A stretch of 64,000 bases of DNA, taken from Stercorarius parasiticus. Taxonomy: Eukaryota; Chordata; Aves; Charadriiformes; Stercorariidae. A program made the position numbers and the translations under genes. The DNA lies in NCBI GenBank assembly GCA_013396915.1, contig VWZL01001972.1, forward strand, positions 3,079 through 67,078, written 5' to 3'. Below are positions 38,646 to 53,011 of this stretch, one piece after another. The notes beneath the pieces were generated by a model. That model was not told the DNA's origin, ran no database searches, and was given only the letters and a program-made list of their open reading frames with translations. The first letter of the stretch is position 1. Every line of letters starts with the position of its first letter.

Positions 38646-39287
38646 TTGAGTCACTTACAGCACATGGCTCAAACACTCGCTTCCCAAAATAAACAGCAGA
38701 ACATTAAATTTCTTTCTACTTTGCTTTTTGAAAGTTCTTTAAAAATCAGAGGTAAATCAGTGGGCCTGTTCATACACAAATATCTCATTTATCAGATCTA
38801 TTGTGAAGTATCACTTCATTCTTTTGTGATCAAATGCAGATTCTTGAAAGGATTCAATTCTGTTTATATAAAAATCTCTGTATATTCAACGACAAAGAAA
38901 CAAAATTTTCTTTTGCAGATGGTGGTAAGCAATTGTCCAAAAGTGCTGAAATCTGCTTTATTCCAAGCCACTACATTAATTTCCTATTGCAGTGCTTTGC
39001 AAACTGTAATTTATCAATTTGTTTTGATTTGTGACAGTCAGTTGTGCTCTTCAGCAGAGACATTCTCTAGGTTGCCTTGGTTTCACCATAGAAAGGATAT
39101 ATTTCTGTTTTCTGTTACGTTTGGACAGATTAGAAGGCCAAGGAGCTGGAACAAGAATACCCAGCACATTATTTGGATTTTAAATGCAAAGAAAAAAAGA
39201 AAGCCATCCACCCCCATCCACTTGAATAACTATGTTAATATGGTGAGATTTAATGAGGAAGTAGCAAATTTCAAGTTACGTGAATGA
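38646..39287 (+). other. Long open frame without recognised product
   Basis: The longest open frame in the window: 213 codons counted from a TTG; the first ATG is at 38664, leaving 207. The sequence is AT-rich, where stops should occur about every 15 codons, so the length is unusual. The product is rich in F, L, S, I and K, as expected for AT-rich DNA read at random. It shows no signal peptide, clear domain or repeat, and I recognise no family. No splice pattern or promoter supports it. Chance, a fossil retroelement piece or a lineage-specific exon all remain possible; I favour chance. Confidence 0.3.
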
Positions 39288-41721
39288 CTGTTAAAGTTTG
39301 GTGTGGGGCAATGGATTTTACAAGATTTAAAAAAAAAATCCAGGAGAGAAAACCTTAGACTCAGTAGATTAAATAATATTAACTGGACAGATGCACTGTT
39401 TTAAGATGTCCTCTCATTTATGAGAAAAAGCAAATAAAACTATGAGGCAATGCTAGAATCTCCAGATAAATATACTCTTTAAACCAGTGAAGAGAAAAAT
39501 TAATTTCATCTAAAATTACAATCCCTTTAAATGGAGCACAAGTTACTCTTTAAATATTTCTTTTTTTTCAGAATAAATAAACCAAATTATCATTATTCTA
39601 ATTGAACTCCAAATATCTTTGGCCCCATTTTGTTGCTATTTGGAATACATTCCACGAAGTGGAAAAGGTTTGTTGATCTGTTCCATCAAGACAATGAGCT
39701 ATTATAAGCAGATAATCAATGAGTTTCAGATATGGTTGTCAGATTCTTAAACACAAACAGAAACTCAAGCTTTGGAGAAGAAAAGAACTGATGTTATTAT
39801 GCTGTGACCCTAACTGAAGTTGATTTTTCAATCACTATGAATATAAAAAATACAAAATAAAACTACAGAGTGCTATACAGCAACTGCATTTAAAAAACCC
39901 CAAGGTACATCTTTTTGTCAAAAGGCTTTTAAAATCCATCTACATTGCAGTAATGGAAGCATGCAGTAATTAATCACAAGTTAATTTTTTAAATGGAAGG
40001 CCTAGAGGATAAAATACTGACTCCTTCACTGACATAAACCCCACATACACATTAGCAAGTGGCATCCACAAAATTTAAAAGCTACAGAAAGTTACAGTCT
40101 CTCACCATTTTCTCCCAGGCTGGCAATCTGTGCAAAACACAAACACTTATGAGTCAGCAGTTCATTTGCATGTTACCCCAGAAGATGAGAAAATTGTTAT
40201 TTTTGTTTGGGTTTAGGGTTGTTTTTAAGGAGACTAAAAAGGGAAAATTGTAATCAGACTTGATTACTCTAAAACAACGGGTGCATTCAGATCATACACA
40301 AATCACTTTATCAGACCTGAAATGAAAACATATAAAAACGTACGCATGGTTAATGTGCAATATTTCTAGGTATTTTACTTCCACAAATCACCTGGGACAC
40401 TATATTGTGAATTTTGAAAGATTTCTATATTCACAATTGCAATATCAAGTTGATCAAATTCTGATCTCTGTAAGTTAAAAGCCCTAACAAACACATGCAT
40501 TAGGTTTGATCCTTTATCCAATGTAATCGGAGGAGCTAATCTCCTGTCAGGAGACCTGCATAGGCACAGAAATCTACAGTATCTAAATTGCAACTTCAAA
40601 CTGGCCTGTTTTTAACTCAGTACCCTGACATTTCTTACAAGACTTCAGGTTACTCTACAGGTTTTCAAACATGAGAAGGTCAATCCCCCACTACGTCCAC
40701 AAATCAGAGGAACAGATGAAGTAAATAGCCTGAGTGGGAGCACTCAGCTTCCCTTATTCCTGAGCTGGTTCTTTGCAGTTTCTAGCACAATTTAATCCAG
40801 TCTTGCTGCACAGCAAGAAATGACCATGTGAAATAAAGTGATGGTACACTGGCTGGGAATGCAACATTTCTCCAAATCTGTAAGAGAAAATAACTCCGCT
40901 CCCCAGATCTCCCAGGCCAGAAACCATTAGCTGTTTGACTGCTGTTTTTCTTCGGCACTTCCCTTCTCCGGCAATCCGAGGCTGAAGTAAGACAACAGGC
41001 TAACCTGGTCACCCCTATTAAAAATCATGACTGGACTCAGACTACTGCCTGAGATATTAATAAATTATTCTGCTCAGATTTTCCTGCCTGCCAGCCCTTA
41101 CTGTGTTTTCAGACCGCACAGTATTGCTACACTTCAGTTACAAACACATTTTTGGTTACCGATCCTTGTAACAGCTAATGCAATACTCTGGAGTGTAAAC
41201 CCCTGCTTTTCCTCACCCCAAATTGTATCATGTCATGCATGCTCTCTAAGCCAACACCTGACTTTTGCCCAAAATTCAGTTCTACCCTTCTTCCTTGGGC
41301 TGAGGTTATTCCCTCCTCCTAGAGCTGAGGGGGAGAAACACCAGAGAAATGTTACTTTTCTTCCTTTCTGCATTAAGGGCCAGAAAGGAGAGCAGGATAC
41401 AGGCTACCCTCTGGTCCCAGGATGTGTAAAATAACAGCAGAGCGGTGGTAGGCTAAACACAGCCTTCGGTTTCCCTTCCCTCTAAATACGTTTTGCTGCT
41501 CAAGGGCAGAAGAATACCTATCAATGTCATTTATATAGATGACTCTAAATACTATATTTTAACCCCATGCAGTAATTCTGACCTCTTCTTCCAAGAGAAG
41601 AAGTGATCCTCATCAGTGTTAACAACTATACCATGCTCATTTACATGCTGAAGTCGGTAGGCCCCTGCTTGCCAGGCAGAGACCACTAGGTCCCGCCTTC
41701 CCACTTGCAGATTCTGTTCAC

Positions 41722-41743
41722 AAGTTGGCTAACAAGCCAACTT
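41722..41743. repeat. 9-bp perfect hairpin
   Basis: AAGTTGGCT (41722-41730) and its exact complement AGCCAACTT (41735-41743) around the loop AACA. No T run follows and no role is evident. Confidence 0.75.
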
Positions 41744-42047
41744 ATTTGTCCATTGACACTTGGTCAATAATAGTTGGAATTACTTTAATTCTAGATTAGG
41801 CAGTCATTGCACTTCCCTTTTAGGAAGAAAAAAATGTTTTAATACAACCCAATCTACAGAAGAGTTTGGTTGTATTATTGTTTATTTTAATAAAACCATC
41901 ATTTATCTTGTCCCAAGCACCTCACACTCTGCTAAGAGGTTATCTTTTATATTAATGAAGAGGAGGAGAAGAGGGCTTTGTCTTCCTTTGAAGACATTCT
42001 TTAAGTAGATTTACTTGTCCACAGACAGAGAAACAAGCAATATACCA

Positions 42048-42085
42048 TTGTGTGCAAACTTGTGTTGCAATGTTGTGTTGCAACA
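42048..42085. repeat. About 13-bp tandem repeat, 3 units
   Basis: TTGTGTGCAAAC (42048-42059), TTGTGTTGCAATG (42060-42072) and TTGTGTTGCAACA (42073-42085): a degenerate three-unit array. Confidence 0.85.
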
Positions 42086-45000
42086 AGCAAGACACTTTCC
42101 TCTGTCCAAAAACTAGCTAAAGCAGGAGCCAGTGCTAGCCACTGAGAGAGATGAAGTAGTCTTAAAAAGAAACAAAAAAATAGACTATATGATTCTAAAA
42201 GCAATGGTAGACTACAAAAATTGACTGAAAACCACTGACTGCCCTGCAGACATGGATGCAAAAATGTGAAACATGATAAAGGTGGAATTGTCTGGTTTTC
42301 AATGTTATGTGGCCACTGGCCAAACCCTCTCTGTTGCTCTCCATTAAAGTCGATGAGATGGATCAAAATAAGAAAGAGAAGTAGCATTTGTCCATAAATA
42401 TTCCATTCTGAAATGGAAAAAAAAAAGAAACAAAACTTATCAATTATATTTCAAAAGTCAATAACCATAACCTGACTCAACAGCATATTCAGGATTATGC
42501 TTCTAAGACCTGAACACTAAAAATCTGAGTGTCCTGAAACTGCCTTAAACTACACGTGAATTGTTACTGAGCTAAAACCTCACTGAGGTTCCAAGATGGA
42601 AGAATGGCAAGACGTCAGGACTGAGCCCCTGCAGATATATTTAAAAGGGTATGGTGAAGTCCGTGTTTCAATCAATAATTGCAATTAAACTATAACAAAG
42701 ACAATACAGAGAATAATACCTATTCATTTTCCAGTGGCAGTAAATTTTGACAGGACTTTTGCTTGAGTAAATAATATTCTTGATTTTGCGTACAAGATAG
42801 TACTGCAGCTTTAAGGCTTCATATTTATCAGGAAGTGTGAGTTTTTTACTGGTGTCATGAAAAGTGTTGGGATTTTGTGCCATTTAAAAATCTTATTTCA
42901 ATTTGGTTTTTATTTCCTGCTAGTAAATCCAGAATAACACTTTTATGTTGTTTGACAAAACTATAAAAGTACTCGCACATATATCAACTGCTCTTCATTA
43001 AGAGGGGCTTTCACATAAGCATTCCTCTGCCCCCTTAGAACAGATGTCATGACATTTCACAATATATAATTCTAATTTATCAACATCAGTAATGCTGAAC
43101 TACCAAAACAAGTTGGCAGACAATATAAACAATTCATTTAAATTCCTGCCTCAAAAAAACACTTAATTTGTGACTGATTCTCCAAACCACGGATTCAAAA
43201 TCAATGTATTAGTCCATTTTGGGAACAGGAGGAGGAGCCATATTGCTCTTGGAGTGTCATTTAATTTTAACGTTTTAAGGAATTTAGTCTCAGTGCTGCT
43301 TCCACTGAAGTCCTTGGGATTTCCCATAAAGACTCTGGTAGGAGGAAAAACTAATTATATATTATTGAGATGGGACAGGTTCAGATTTCTACACCTAGAT
43401 TATTTACTCCTAATGAATACAGGTAGAAAGAGGTCAGGTCCTCAAAACACTTCCATTGCACAACAACATACAATGACATGTGATACTAAGACCAGAGCTT
43501 GTAATGAACAGAAAAAGATATTTATTTATATTAATATCTCTGTACACTCTTTTCTCCCATCAGCTTTGTTTCAGAGACAAAGTGACAAAGTGTCACTTGG
43601 TGTTGTATTCTGTTTTGGAGAGGGAAATATTGGAATCACACTTTCTGATGAAATGGAAATTACAATTTCTGAAGAGTTCTAGAAAAGAATAACTGCCATG
43701 AAGGCTTTGTTAGTGCAAATCACTTATATTGGGGAAAGAAACTCTTACCTTTCTTAGAGAGGCAGAATTTCATCTAGAAACCCCACCAAAACTTTCATCT
43801 GAAAACAAACTGTCATTTTTACCCACAAGTAGGCAGTCTAGCTGCCCATTCAACATCAATCTTGAAATCAACATTCCTCTTTCTCTTCTGCCAGATTCTG
43901 GATGATAGAGGCCGATAGTCACCATGCAGTCTGATAACGATATCTGTTCCCCCAGGTCCCTTGCTTAAATCCATTCACTATGTCAAAGACAGTTAAAAAA
44001 GCACTGTCTAGGAATCCATCTCTTCAAGCTCTAGTGCTATCATTTTATTTTCTCATTTGAGATTCATTACTTCATGTACTGTCTTTAACTCCTCATATAT
44101 AAAGGGCAACAAAACTCTCTGCCTCATATTTTGGTCCAAGCATGTGCTTGCTGAGTATCTCCAGGAGGGCTCATCAGCTGCACTACCAGCACTTCTGAAC
44201 CACGACAACAGGAGGACAAGTGCTCCTCTCTTTGGCTGCAGCTTCTCTGAGGCTCTTCATAGATGCAAGGAGAAGGAACTACACTTTGCCTTATAGTATC
44301 CTATAGCTACAAACTAGTAGAAAGACCAGTTTGGAATTCTACAAAACACACAGCTCAGCCCAGCCCATAAGTCTGATATGTCGGGCATCAAGAACATCCT
44401 GCAGTGGTCTTTTGATCTAAATGCCAGAAGTGATTTAGAAGTTGCTCTACAGTAAATATTTTTCACAAACTGTTCCATAAATGTTATTTGCAAAGAAATT
44501 AACACATGATACTGTTTAGGAATGTGACTTCTGATGCTACAAATATACTGAGAGAAATGTAGTTGGACAGTTTTGATGTGATATGTGCTATTGATTACAT
44601 AAACAGGCTTTTATATTAATTTCAAAAAGCATAGACACTTGTACAGCAGTATACGCATTAAAAGTGATTTTTTATATCCTCCATGGATTACTGATAACTA
44701 TGCAAATAAGTGATGTTATTGTAATGTTTTTGTTTTGTCTCTTGATTGCAATCAATTGTTTATCTTTTTCATTGTCTGTTGGAGCAGCACATACTAGACC
44801 TAATAAATGTTTCCATCCAGTCACAGGTAACATCCACTGTAGGTAGATTTAATTTGTGCTGTCAGAGGTAATACTGTACCAAATGAAAAATCCCTCCATG
44901 CACTTTTGAAGCATGAGAATGAATGCTAGCCATCTGAGATTAAGAACAAGCTAGCTTTCTAGATAGCGCTTCTTCAATCATTTCTTTTAATTTTGTAAGA

Positions 45001-48000
45001 AATACTTTGGGTTTTAAGGACTTAACTTACAATATGAATAATTCACTTTACATTTACTAGTGGGAATGTTTCCATTGACATACAGAAGAGTCACTGGGAA
45101 AATAAACAATACATTGAGGAAAAAGATTTATAGAACTTCCCTTGAACCCACGATTTATCTATTTCCCCTTGGTAAGTCTCCCATTTACAAAGGACGTACT
45201 TTTCAAAGGCGTGCATGCTCACCTGTAACATTTTTTTTCATTCTTTCTATTCTATTTGCCATTCTTCCAGACAGAATTAATTGCATAATATTAATTAAAC
45301 TAATACTTGAATGAATATCTTTCCTATATTTGAAGAAGCATTCAGATGTTTGGGGTTTTTTTTACATCTAGATGATTTAGTAGTTCCTAACTTAGCACGG
45401 GGTACAACTTGCGACCTGTGTTATGCATAAATAAGTTTGGGAACAGTTGCAGATCCCAACTCCAGAGAACAGTAGAGCAAAGCTGCCCTTCTTCCTTTAG
45501 TAAGAGTGGAATGTGATTTCAGTAAGTAGGTTGCAACTATCTGCAGCACTGATTGGCACCACAAGCATCTCTATATAGGTAGCACACAGGCACATTTTCA
45601 TGTCCTTGTGGCAGGCTTCTTCATGTGGTAGTCCATGAGACAAACTTGGTCCACGAGAGAGTGTCATTGACTTAAATCACTGCTTACACAAAGCCAAAGT
45701 CGGGAGAACCTTGGGAGACACTCATCGAACAGACATACATTTCAAGGCTCGGCCTCTGGCCTACATAGTGCATGTTTTCTTCCCCATCTGCCCATCTTCC
45801 AAAAACAGTAGGACTCCTGCACTATGCTCTGCATTTCCCTTCTCACTTGTCAACTTTCCTGTTTCAGCTCTGTTTTCCAATCACTTTGCTACGTAAGTGA
45901 TACCACTTTAGACTCTCTAGCATGAACACAAGGGAGTATTGCTTATGGCCTCTGTCTGCTCCCATTTGTGTCACATCTGAATTGGACCACTTGCATCTGT
46001 TAAGCTCTATATGCTATTTTGGGAACATTCCTTACTTTCCTGAGTTCAAGCAGCCCGCTGTAAAGTATCCACTGTAGAGAATGCTTCGTTCACCTTTCAA
46101 GCAGACCCTTCCCACTACAGCTTCACTAACAGGTTTTGTAGTTCTCTCTATAATACATGACTTTTGACAGAGTCAGTCCTACCTTCACAGGTAGCTAAGT
46201 GAAGAAAGATCTAAGAGGTGCAGAAAAAAAGCAATTGTACTGTGTCATCCATGAGCATAACAGTATGTAATAAAGTGTTGGGGATTTCTGCAAATGCCCA
46301 ACATAGCTGCCAGAGAAAGAAATAGTCCATGGGAAATGCATGGCCAAATCCAGTTAATCTAGCCCAGCTTCACGTGGTTCTCTTCTATATAACTACGAGT
46401 CTCTGGCTTTGCAACTACCACAGGAGGAATTAATGAATCACTTATTGTAAGACTTCATCTACCATCCTTTATCCTTTGAAGGGCAAAAAAAATATTTCCT
46501 TCCTGGAGCATTATTTTTAATGAGTGGTGTGTTTGTTGTTTAACAGTATGTTTTGACTAATTGATTAAAGAGGAAAAGAAAAGGTTTCAGCTTTTAATAT
46601 TGTATCTCAAATCTAATTTGTGATTTTTTTCACTAACTCCCTGTGTCTACTTGTCAGTTTTATATTTGACTGCTTCATTTTGTTTTCATTTTGACAGCTG
46701 TTGTGTTTATGTAAGTGTCTGTATGTCCACATATGTGTATATATAAAAATAAATATTGTTCTTAATACTTGTGCTCTTAGTCTAGATTACCAGATTATCA
46801 ACATATGAGTTTTTAAATAGCGTGGTATTTCAGATGTTTAAAATTATGCTCTTGAACTGAAATCTTAGTCACAACGGTGACATTTTTCTAGTTATATTAG
46901 TCGTCAGTCATGTAAAGGGATGATATCCTCTTTAATATGTCACTTGGAGAGGGATTTACTTTTTATTAGTAGGTATTTGACAAAAACAGTCAGAATTTTT
47001 CCAAAGTCATAATTTTACGTATTCTGAACCTCCATAAGCCAAATATAGACTGATTAGAACATCATTTAATGGGAGTGTGGTATATGTACAACTACATATA
47101 GTGAGGATTTTATATAGCCAGACCCAAGGAGAAATGCTTTCTGCTGCTGTCCACAAAGGCTTTTGAGGCTATTTACCCTGGACTTTCTTCCACCAGAAAA
47201 TCCTTCATAATTTTCACTGGTTTATGATTGCTGAGACCATAGCAATTACGGGACCCAGTCACTGGCTTTACTTATCCTGAAGGGACAGAATGGCAATTGA
47301 GTTAATTATGCTTGAGTCCAAGTGCTTTGATGTGCAAAGAGAAAGCTGAAGTTCTTTGTTCACTGATTCTTGGGAAAAATCACATCAAGATTTTAATGGT
47401 AAGAACTGTTATAAAATGCAGCTATTTGTTTCACAAAATGATGAGATAGTATATGTCAGATGCTCTGATCCTGTGGCTTGCTGAGATCAGGGTCACCTAC
47501 TCAATCATTAAAAACCTTTTTTAGATACCTTAGTTTCCCCTTGAAGATCTCTTGTGCAAGCCGTAGTGGGTTCACAGCCCAAGGTCACATTTTACGTTTG
47601 AAGGCTAAGATATAGATGGATAATAAGACATTACATTTAATGAGATGGGCCCAGTAGGGCAATTAGGAATTGACTGTAGAGCATGTATTTCCTCCAGGTT
47701 CACATGAGTGTTTCTGTAGAGGTTTGAAAAGCAGCAGTGCCAGGGAAATGGATGCACAAAGAATGAAAAGAATCATGTGGAAGATTTTCAAAGACCTAGA
47801 GGAGACTCAGGAGCCTATTCACTGAAAACTAACTCAGTGAAAATCAGGGGCCTAATTCATCTTTCTGTCTTTGAAATCTCCCATGATAATGCAAAAAATA
47901 ACTGAAAGTCCATAAGACTCACTGCTTACTCGAACCAAAAAAATTCTGCTTGGGAGAAAGAAAATAATTCTCTGGACTTTGTCAGTAAATAATTTTCTGT

Positions 48001-51000
48001 GGGCAATATTTTAAACAATGAGAATAATGTCTGGCCTTACAGTCTTGTAGAAAACAGAATTGCCTATGACAACACCTTCTGAAAACTATGAGTGAAAACG
48101 CCTGTAGTTACACTAGCTAGAGAACAGACTGCAGCGGGGCTACTTCAAAAGGAAGGTTTTGAGTGGCACGTAAAGAGCTATGAAAAAGCACTGCATTATT
48201 CTGGTTTAGCAAAGAATCTGCCTTTCAAAGATTTTCAGTGTTTATCTTCTGGTGCATAACTAAACTTCTCCCTTCAAGAAGTGATACTATCTTTGGACAG
48301 AAATATAACTTTAGAAAATAATGATTTATCAGAAATGCCATGTATCAAGCTATCATATTGAGAGCATCAATAGCCAAGTCACATAGGTGAAGTCCTCTGC
48401 TGTGAAGGATTTCAACACAGAATTGCTCCTGCCACAAGAATTTCCTAGTCTGATACAGTAGCTAAACCAGAGAAGACTTGGGTTGAAAGGACACTGTGAA
48501 GAGACATATCCATTGGAGAGTGTGGCCTCTGTGTTCCAGATTAAGCTTCTTATATGAATCTGAATTCATACCTAAATCCATATCCTTGGTGCTGGCTTAC
48601 TTTTAGAAAGAGGTCATTTCACATCCCTAAATTACCATCTAGGTGGATGGTATAACTGAGCGTGAGTAACTCTACCCCTCAAAATCTTGAGAATTTCAAA
48701 GGCAGTTTTCATTGTATGACACCCCCCTACCTCCCCCCAAGAGAGTCATTTATTTAAGAAGCAAAGGTAATATAAAAGATAGATTCTCTGAACTGGAGCA
48801 CCCTATCACAGCAAAGTTTACTTTGAAAGAAGATGAACTGGATCAAGACTTTTACTAAGGCTTACCTTGTTTGGAACTGCTTGCAGGGTACCTCAGCTAT
48901 TCTAAGGAAACAGCTCCAAAAGTTAATGAATGAATTTCAAAGAAGAAAGGGAAGATGGGAAAGTGATGACTAGAAGGTACTCCTCTGGTCTCTGGAGTTA
49001 GTCTTAAATACAGATGGTGCATTATGTACTAGAAGAATGTATAATGCAGCATACTTTCAGTCAAGTAAATACAAATACAAACACCATAAACAATATATAT
49101 TCCAGATGGATACATATAGAGAAGCCCTTTACCTTCTAAGAGTGTCTTTTTTTCAAGGAGATCGAACAAGGTGCAGGAGCTCAAGAACACTTTTCTTTGA
49201 CACGTGGTGGAAAAAATAATGGCCATCACTAAAAGGAACGTAGTATTTTCATTGAATTTGTTTGCTGAAAGAGGACATGACTGAATTAGTGGCTCTTACC
49301 TAACCAAGAAATCTCAGAGGAAAAAAAGAACTGGTCACCCTTTCACAAGGCAAAGTATATTCAGGCAATAAATGTAGCCCCATGACAGGTTTGCTGTACT
49401 GGTAGCCACCTCAAGAGTACTATTATATCTTTATGAGGCTAAAGTCTCAGTAACATATCAGATAGTTCTGGGAAAAAGGGGGAGAAGTGTTATCACAGTG
49501 TACAAAGCATCAAAGGCAAGACAACAGGAGAAACTCTTGGCTCTGTGTCAACTGGGCAGGAATTTGTCAGCTGACACACACTTGACTTGCAAGACCTTTT
49601 CCTTGCTAAACCCTGTGGGCTTTGGAAAGCTTAAATTGCTCCGTACTTTTGAATGGTGAAAGTTGGAGTGAATCCTCTTTGTTCTGTGCCACTCAGCACT
49701 TGGGTAGCTAGAGAGTGGCTTTCACAACTCCCTGTGATTTTAAACAATTATTTTGATGTTCCTATTACTTCTCACCCAAAGTAATTACAGACAGTGGCAT
49801 ACCATTTTTGAGGGATGATGGCTACCTAAAAGATCCAAGAAGGGGTGACAGGTTTAAAGTACTGTCAGCCATAATGGAGGGAACGGTCCTTTCCATCTCA
49901 TTTGCATTCCAGGAAAAAAAAAATTCAACTGTGATTAACTTGTTAATGGTAAATTGGCCATCTCTTCTCTGTGTAATTCAACATGACTGTTTATAAAATG
50001 AGACTTTAGATCTCGCTCTGAAGAAAAATACATCCTTTGGTTGACAGTCCCATGTAGATCAAATAAAGTGTTCTTCTAAGTCCTGGACTTCCCAGGTGAT
50101 AAACACTGCACAATGAGGTCTGTGAATAACAAATGCTATATACCACAACAAGGGTACAAATCACTTAGCTGTGTAAAGAGGCAAAAGGGGAAGTGAATAT
50201 TGATCAAGCATTCCCAGAACTGCTCTTAAACAAAGAGGAATTGATTTAGCTCCCACTTACAATGGTCTGACAGGAACGAAACTACTGAATTTGAGTCTTC
50301 AGCTACCCCAGAGGAACATGACAAAAGTCCTCCTAGCTCACAAGCACTGTCCTCAAACTATTCATTTTCTATACATGCCTTTCAAGGCACCAGTTCTACT
50401 CAATACAAATGCACACTGCCTTTTCAGGCTGTCCTAACCCCAGCCCCATTGGATCAACACCTATTTCTGAACCAAAAAAAATCCACAGTCACAACGCCCA
50501 AATAGGCTAGTTACCAGTGGTTACCCTGGCAGGATTTAAGAATGGTCTTTTGCCATTTTACCTTATCACACCGTTCCATATGGAGGTCTACAGGGTGGAC
50601 AAAGCATACCTTCCTGAGCAAGACCAATCTGCAGAGGTACGAGCTGCTATTTAACAGCCGCAGAGCTCCGGATATTTTCCTCTGATGTGCTCTCTCATTA
50701 TCTGTGTATTCCTTTCAAAGTGGAGAACAATGCATGGCACAGATCTATACTCTGATTACTCAGCAGGATTAAAGAATATCTTTAAGGTACTTAGAGTTAT
50801 AAACAAATAAGTATTGGCTCCTCATGTTTTCTGTTTTGGACCAGAGGTCAGCTGATTTACACCCATTGAGCAGCATACTTCTCATCTAAATTCAATGAGA
50901 TTATTTATAAGATAACATTTTTCAGACAGAGTAAAATTTTCCAAATGTGGCCCCTGGGGTTTAGCTATTGTATAGACCCTCCCACTCTGCACTTAAGAGA

Positions 51001-52850
51001 CTTACTCCTAGAAGAAAGGACTGGTTTCATTTTCTTCAGTAAAACTCGGATGTCATTCAATGTAGGCTATTCAGATCTGACCATAGAAGAGATTTTCACA
51101 CATGTGTAGTGGCGACAGAATTATTGTTATTGCCATTATTGGTTTCTTGGCTGGAACATTTTCCAAAACTGAGGCCTTTATAATGTTGTTTCTACTAAAG
51201 TAGAGAAACAGATTTGTTTCCATTAAAGTACGAAACAGACTATAAGCATTTTGGTTAAGTGTAATGCTGCTTATACATACACACAAAGAGAAAAAAAAAT
51301 TAAAAGGCAACAAGTCCTGTTTCCCTGAACTCAGCAGAAAGAAAAGAATAAAAACAAGCAGGGTTTTCTTCTCATCAGGTTTTCTATTACAACAAGCCCT
51401 GTGCTCAAGAAGTCCTCCCTCTTCCTTCTTTTTGGGGTCACATTCACGGATTCCCAAGACCAGCTTCTTCTACGGCCTCCAGCTGGCATTTCTGCTGCCA
51501 AGCTCAAGCCACGGTCTGGGTAGTTTCTCTCTAACATTTCATTTGGCCCAAAGCCTTAGATCAAGCCTTCAACTAGCACTGTTTAGCTGCATGCAGGGGC
51601 TGTTTATTCCTGCTTTCATGGAAAAGTATCAGTTTGTACACCCACATGCAGACTAGTGCATAGGTGTACTAGTGCCCTTGGATCTGAGATTGCCTAACGG
51701 CTGGTGTGCAGCCATGAATTCCCTCCAAGGTTACCCTCCAGCTGTCCACATCTTCTTGGATTACCTGTGTAATCCTCGAAGAACTAGTCTGAACAAAATA
51801 AAATGCCTGCGTTTGAAACACAGGCTTGCTCATCTTTGTCCATTCTAGAGAAAAAGAACTTTTCCTGGTTTCTAAGACACTTCTGGTTTTGTTTATCTTA
51901 GCAACTCTTCACATCTTCTGTTTGTTCTTTCTTTTTGTTGCATAACCTAGTTGACTGTTGCAATCCAGTTTTATAGACATAGTGCACTCATTAAATATTT
52001 TATTTTAGCAAAGATTTTATCATTTCTACTTATAATATTTACTGCCCAAAAAAATACTTCATTCTTTGGTTTTAGCACGTTTCTCACAAGACACCTGGTA
52101 TCCTGCAAAATTCCATGTTTATTTTTGTTATCAGTTTCCACCTTGATATGCTTACACACAAACACAAAGAATAACCTAAAATTATCAGTTAAATTATTTA
52201 AAATTAAATTACTTTTTTTTTTTATTTGGTACATGAATAATATAGCCTATATATCTATCACAGAAAAAAATGTGAGGATACAGTTCATGGGCCTACAACC
52301 TCTAGGGAATGTTACAAATCCATACAATGTTCCTAAGCATCCAAACGTTTGTAGGAATTGAAAGATACATAAAACTGTTCGCCATCAAAGAACTCCTTAT
52401 ATAACACACACCAATAAGGACATTGGTGTAAATTGTTTATTCACATAGTGAAATACTGGAGGAAAAAAACAAACCTTCACACAGGTCAAAAAAACCCTCT
52501 CTCATTCTAAATCCCATGTTTTATTTCCAAAGGAATGTCTGGAACTACTATGTCTACCAGCCAGGAGCAAAACCCCAGCTCCAAAACCACGGGACATGTT
52601 GACAATGCAAAAGAAAAAGCAATCTGTACTTCTATTACAGTTTATAATCCCTTTTTTGAGAGCAAGGTGAGGTTCAGATGTGCAGCTTTTTATGTCTAGT
52701 TTCCATCAATTGTTCTTGCATGCATTTGAAGACACTATTTCTTAAGTTTGAAAAAAACCCTTATATCTTATCTTCACTCTTACCATATGTTGGACTACAT
52801 TACTTAACAAGTGATAGCAATGAGAATTGCTAAAATCACTGGAACTGATT

Positions 52851-53011
52851 GTCTAGAGAGGTTGTGGGGTCTTGATCTGTGGAAATATTCAAAACCCAAA
52901 TGGACAGGGTCCTGGGTAACCTGCTCTAGACGAGCCTGCTTGAGCAGGAGGGGTGAACTGGATGATCCCAAGTGGTTCCTTCCAACCTCAATGATTCTGT
53001 GATTCTATGAA
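52851..53011 (+). mobile_element. CR1 LINE 3' end, relatively young
   Basis: Begins at GTCTAGAGAGGTTGTGGGGT and runs through CAAAACCCAAATGGACAGGG and TCCTGGGTAACCTGCTCTAG, then CTTGAGCAGGAGGGGTGAACTGGATGATC and GGTTCCTTCCAACCTCA, to the CR1 octamer tail ATTCTGTG-ATTCTATG at about 52993-53010. It is the best-preserved CR1 3' end in the window. It is 5'-truncated to about 160 bp. I see no clear target-site duplication. Confidence 0.94.

Larger units (their letters stand above)
39288..52850. other. Intronic DNA, nothing assigned
   Basis: About 13.5 kb without a recognised gene. It contains a small hairpin (41722-41743), a 13-bp tandem triplet (42048-42085), a 170-codon plus-strand frame (43170-43682) of unrecognised, low-complexity composition, and homopolymers near 42415-42426 and 52211-52221. 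The stretch 46490-46790, with a TTTTGACAGCTGTTGTG core, has the texture of a conserved non-coding element, but this is impression only. Confidence 0.5.

Noticed and set aside
43170..43682. 170-codon plus-strand frame
   Set aside because: The composition matches random AT-rich translation, a second frame overlaps it, and no family is recognised. It may cover an old repeat scrap near 43296-43345, which I could not establish.
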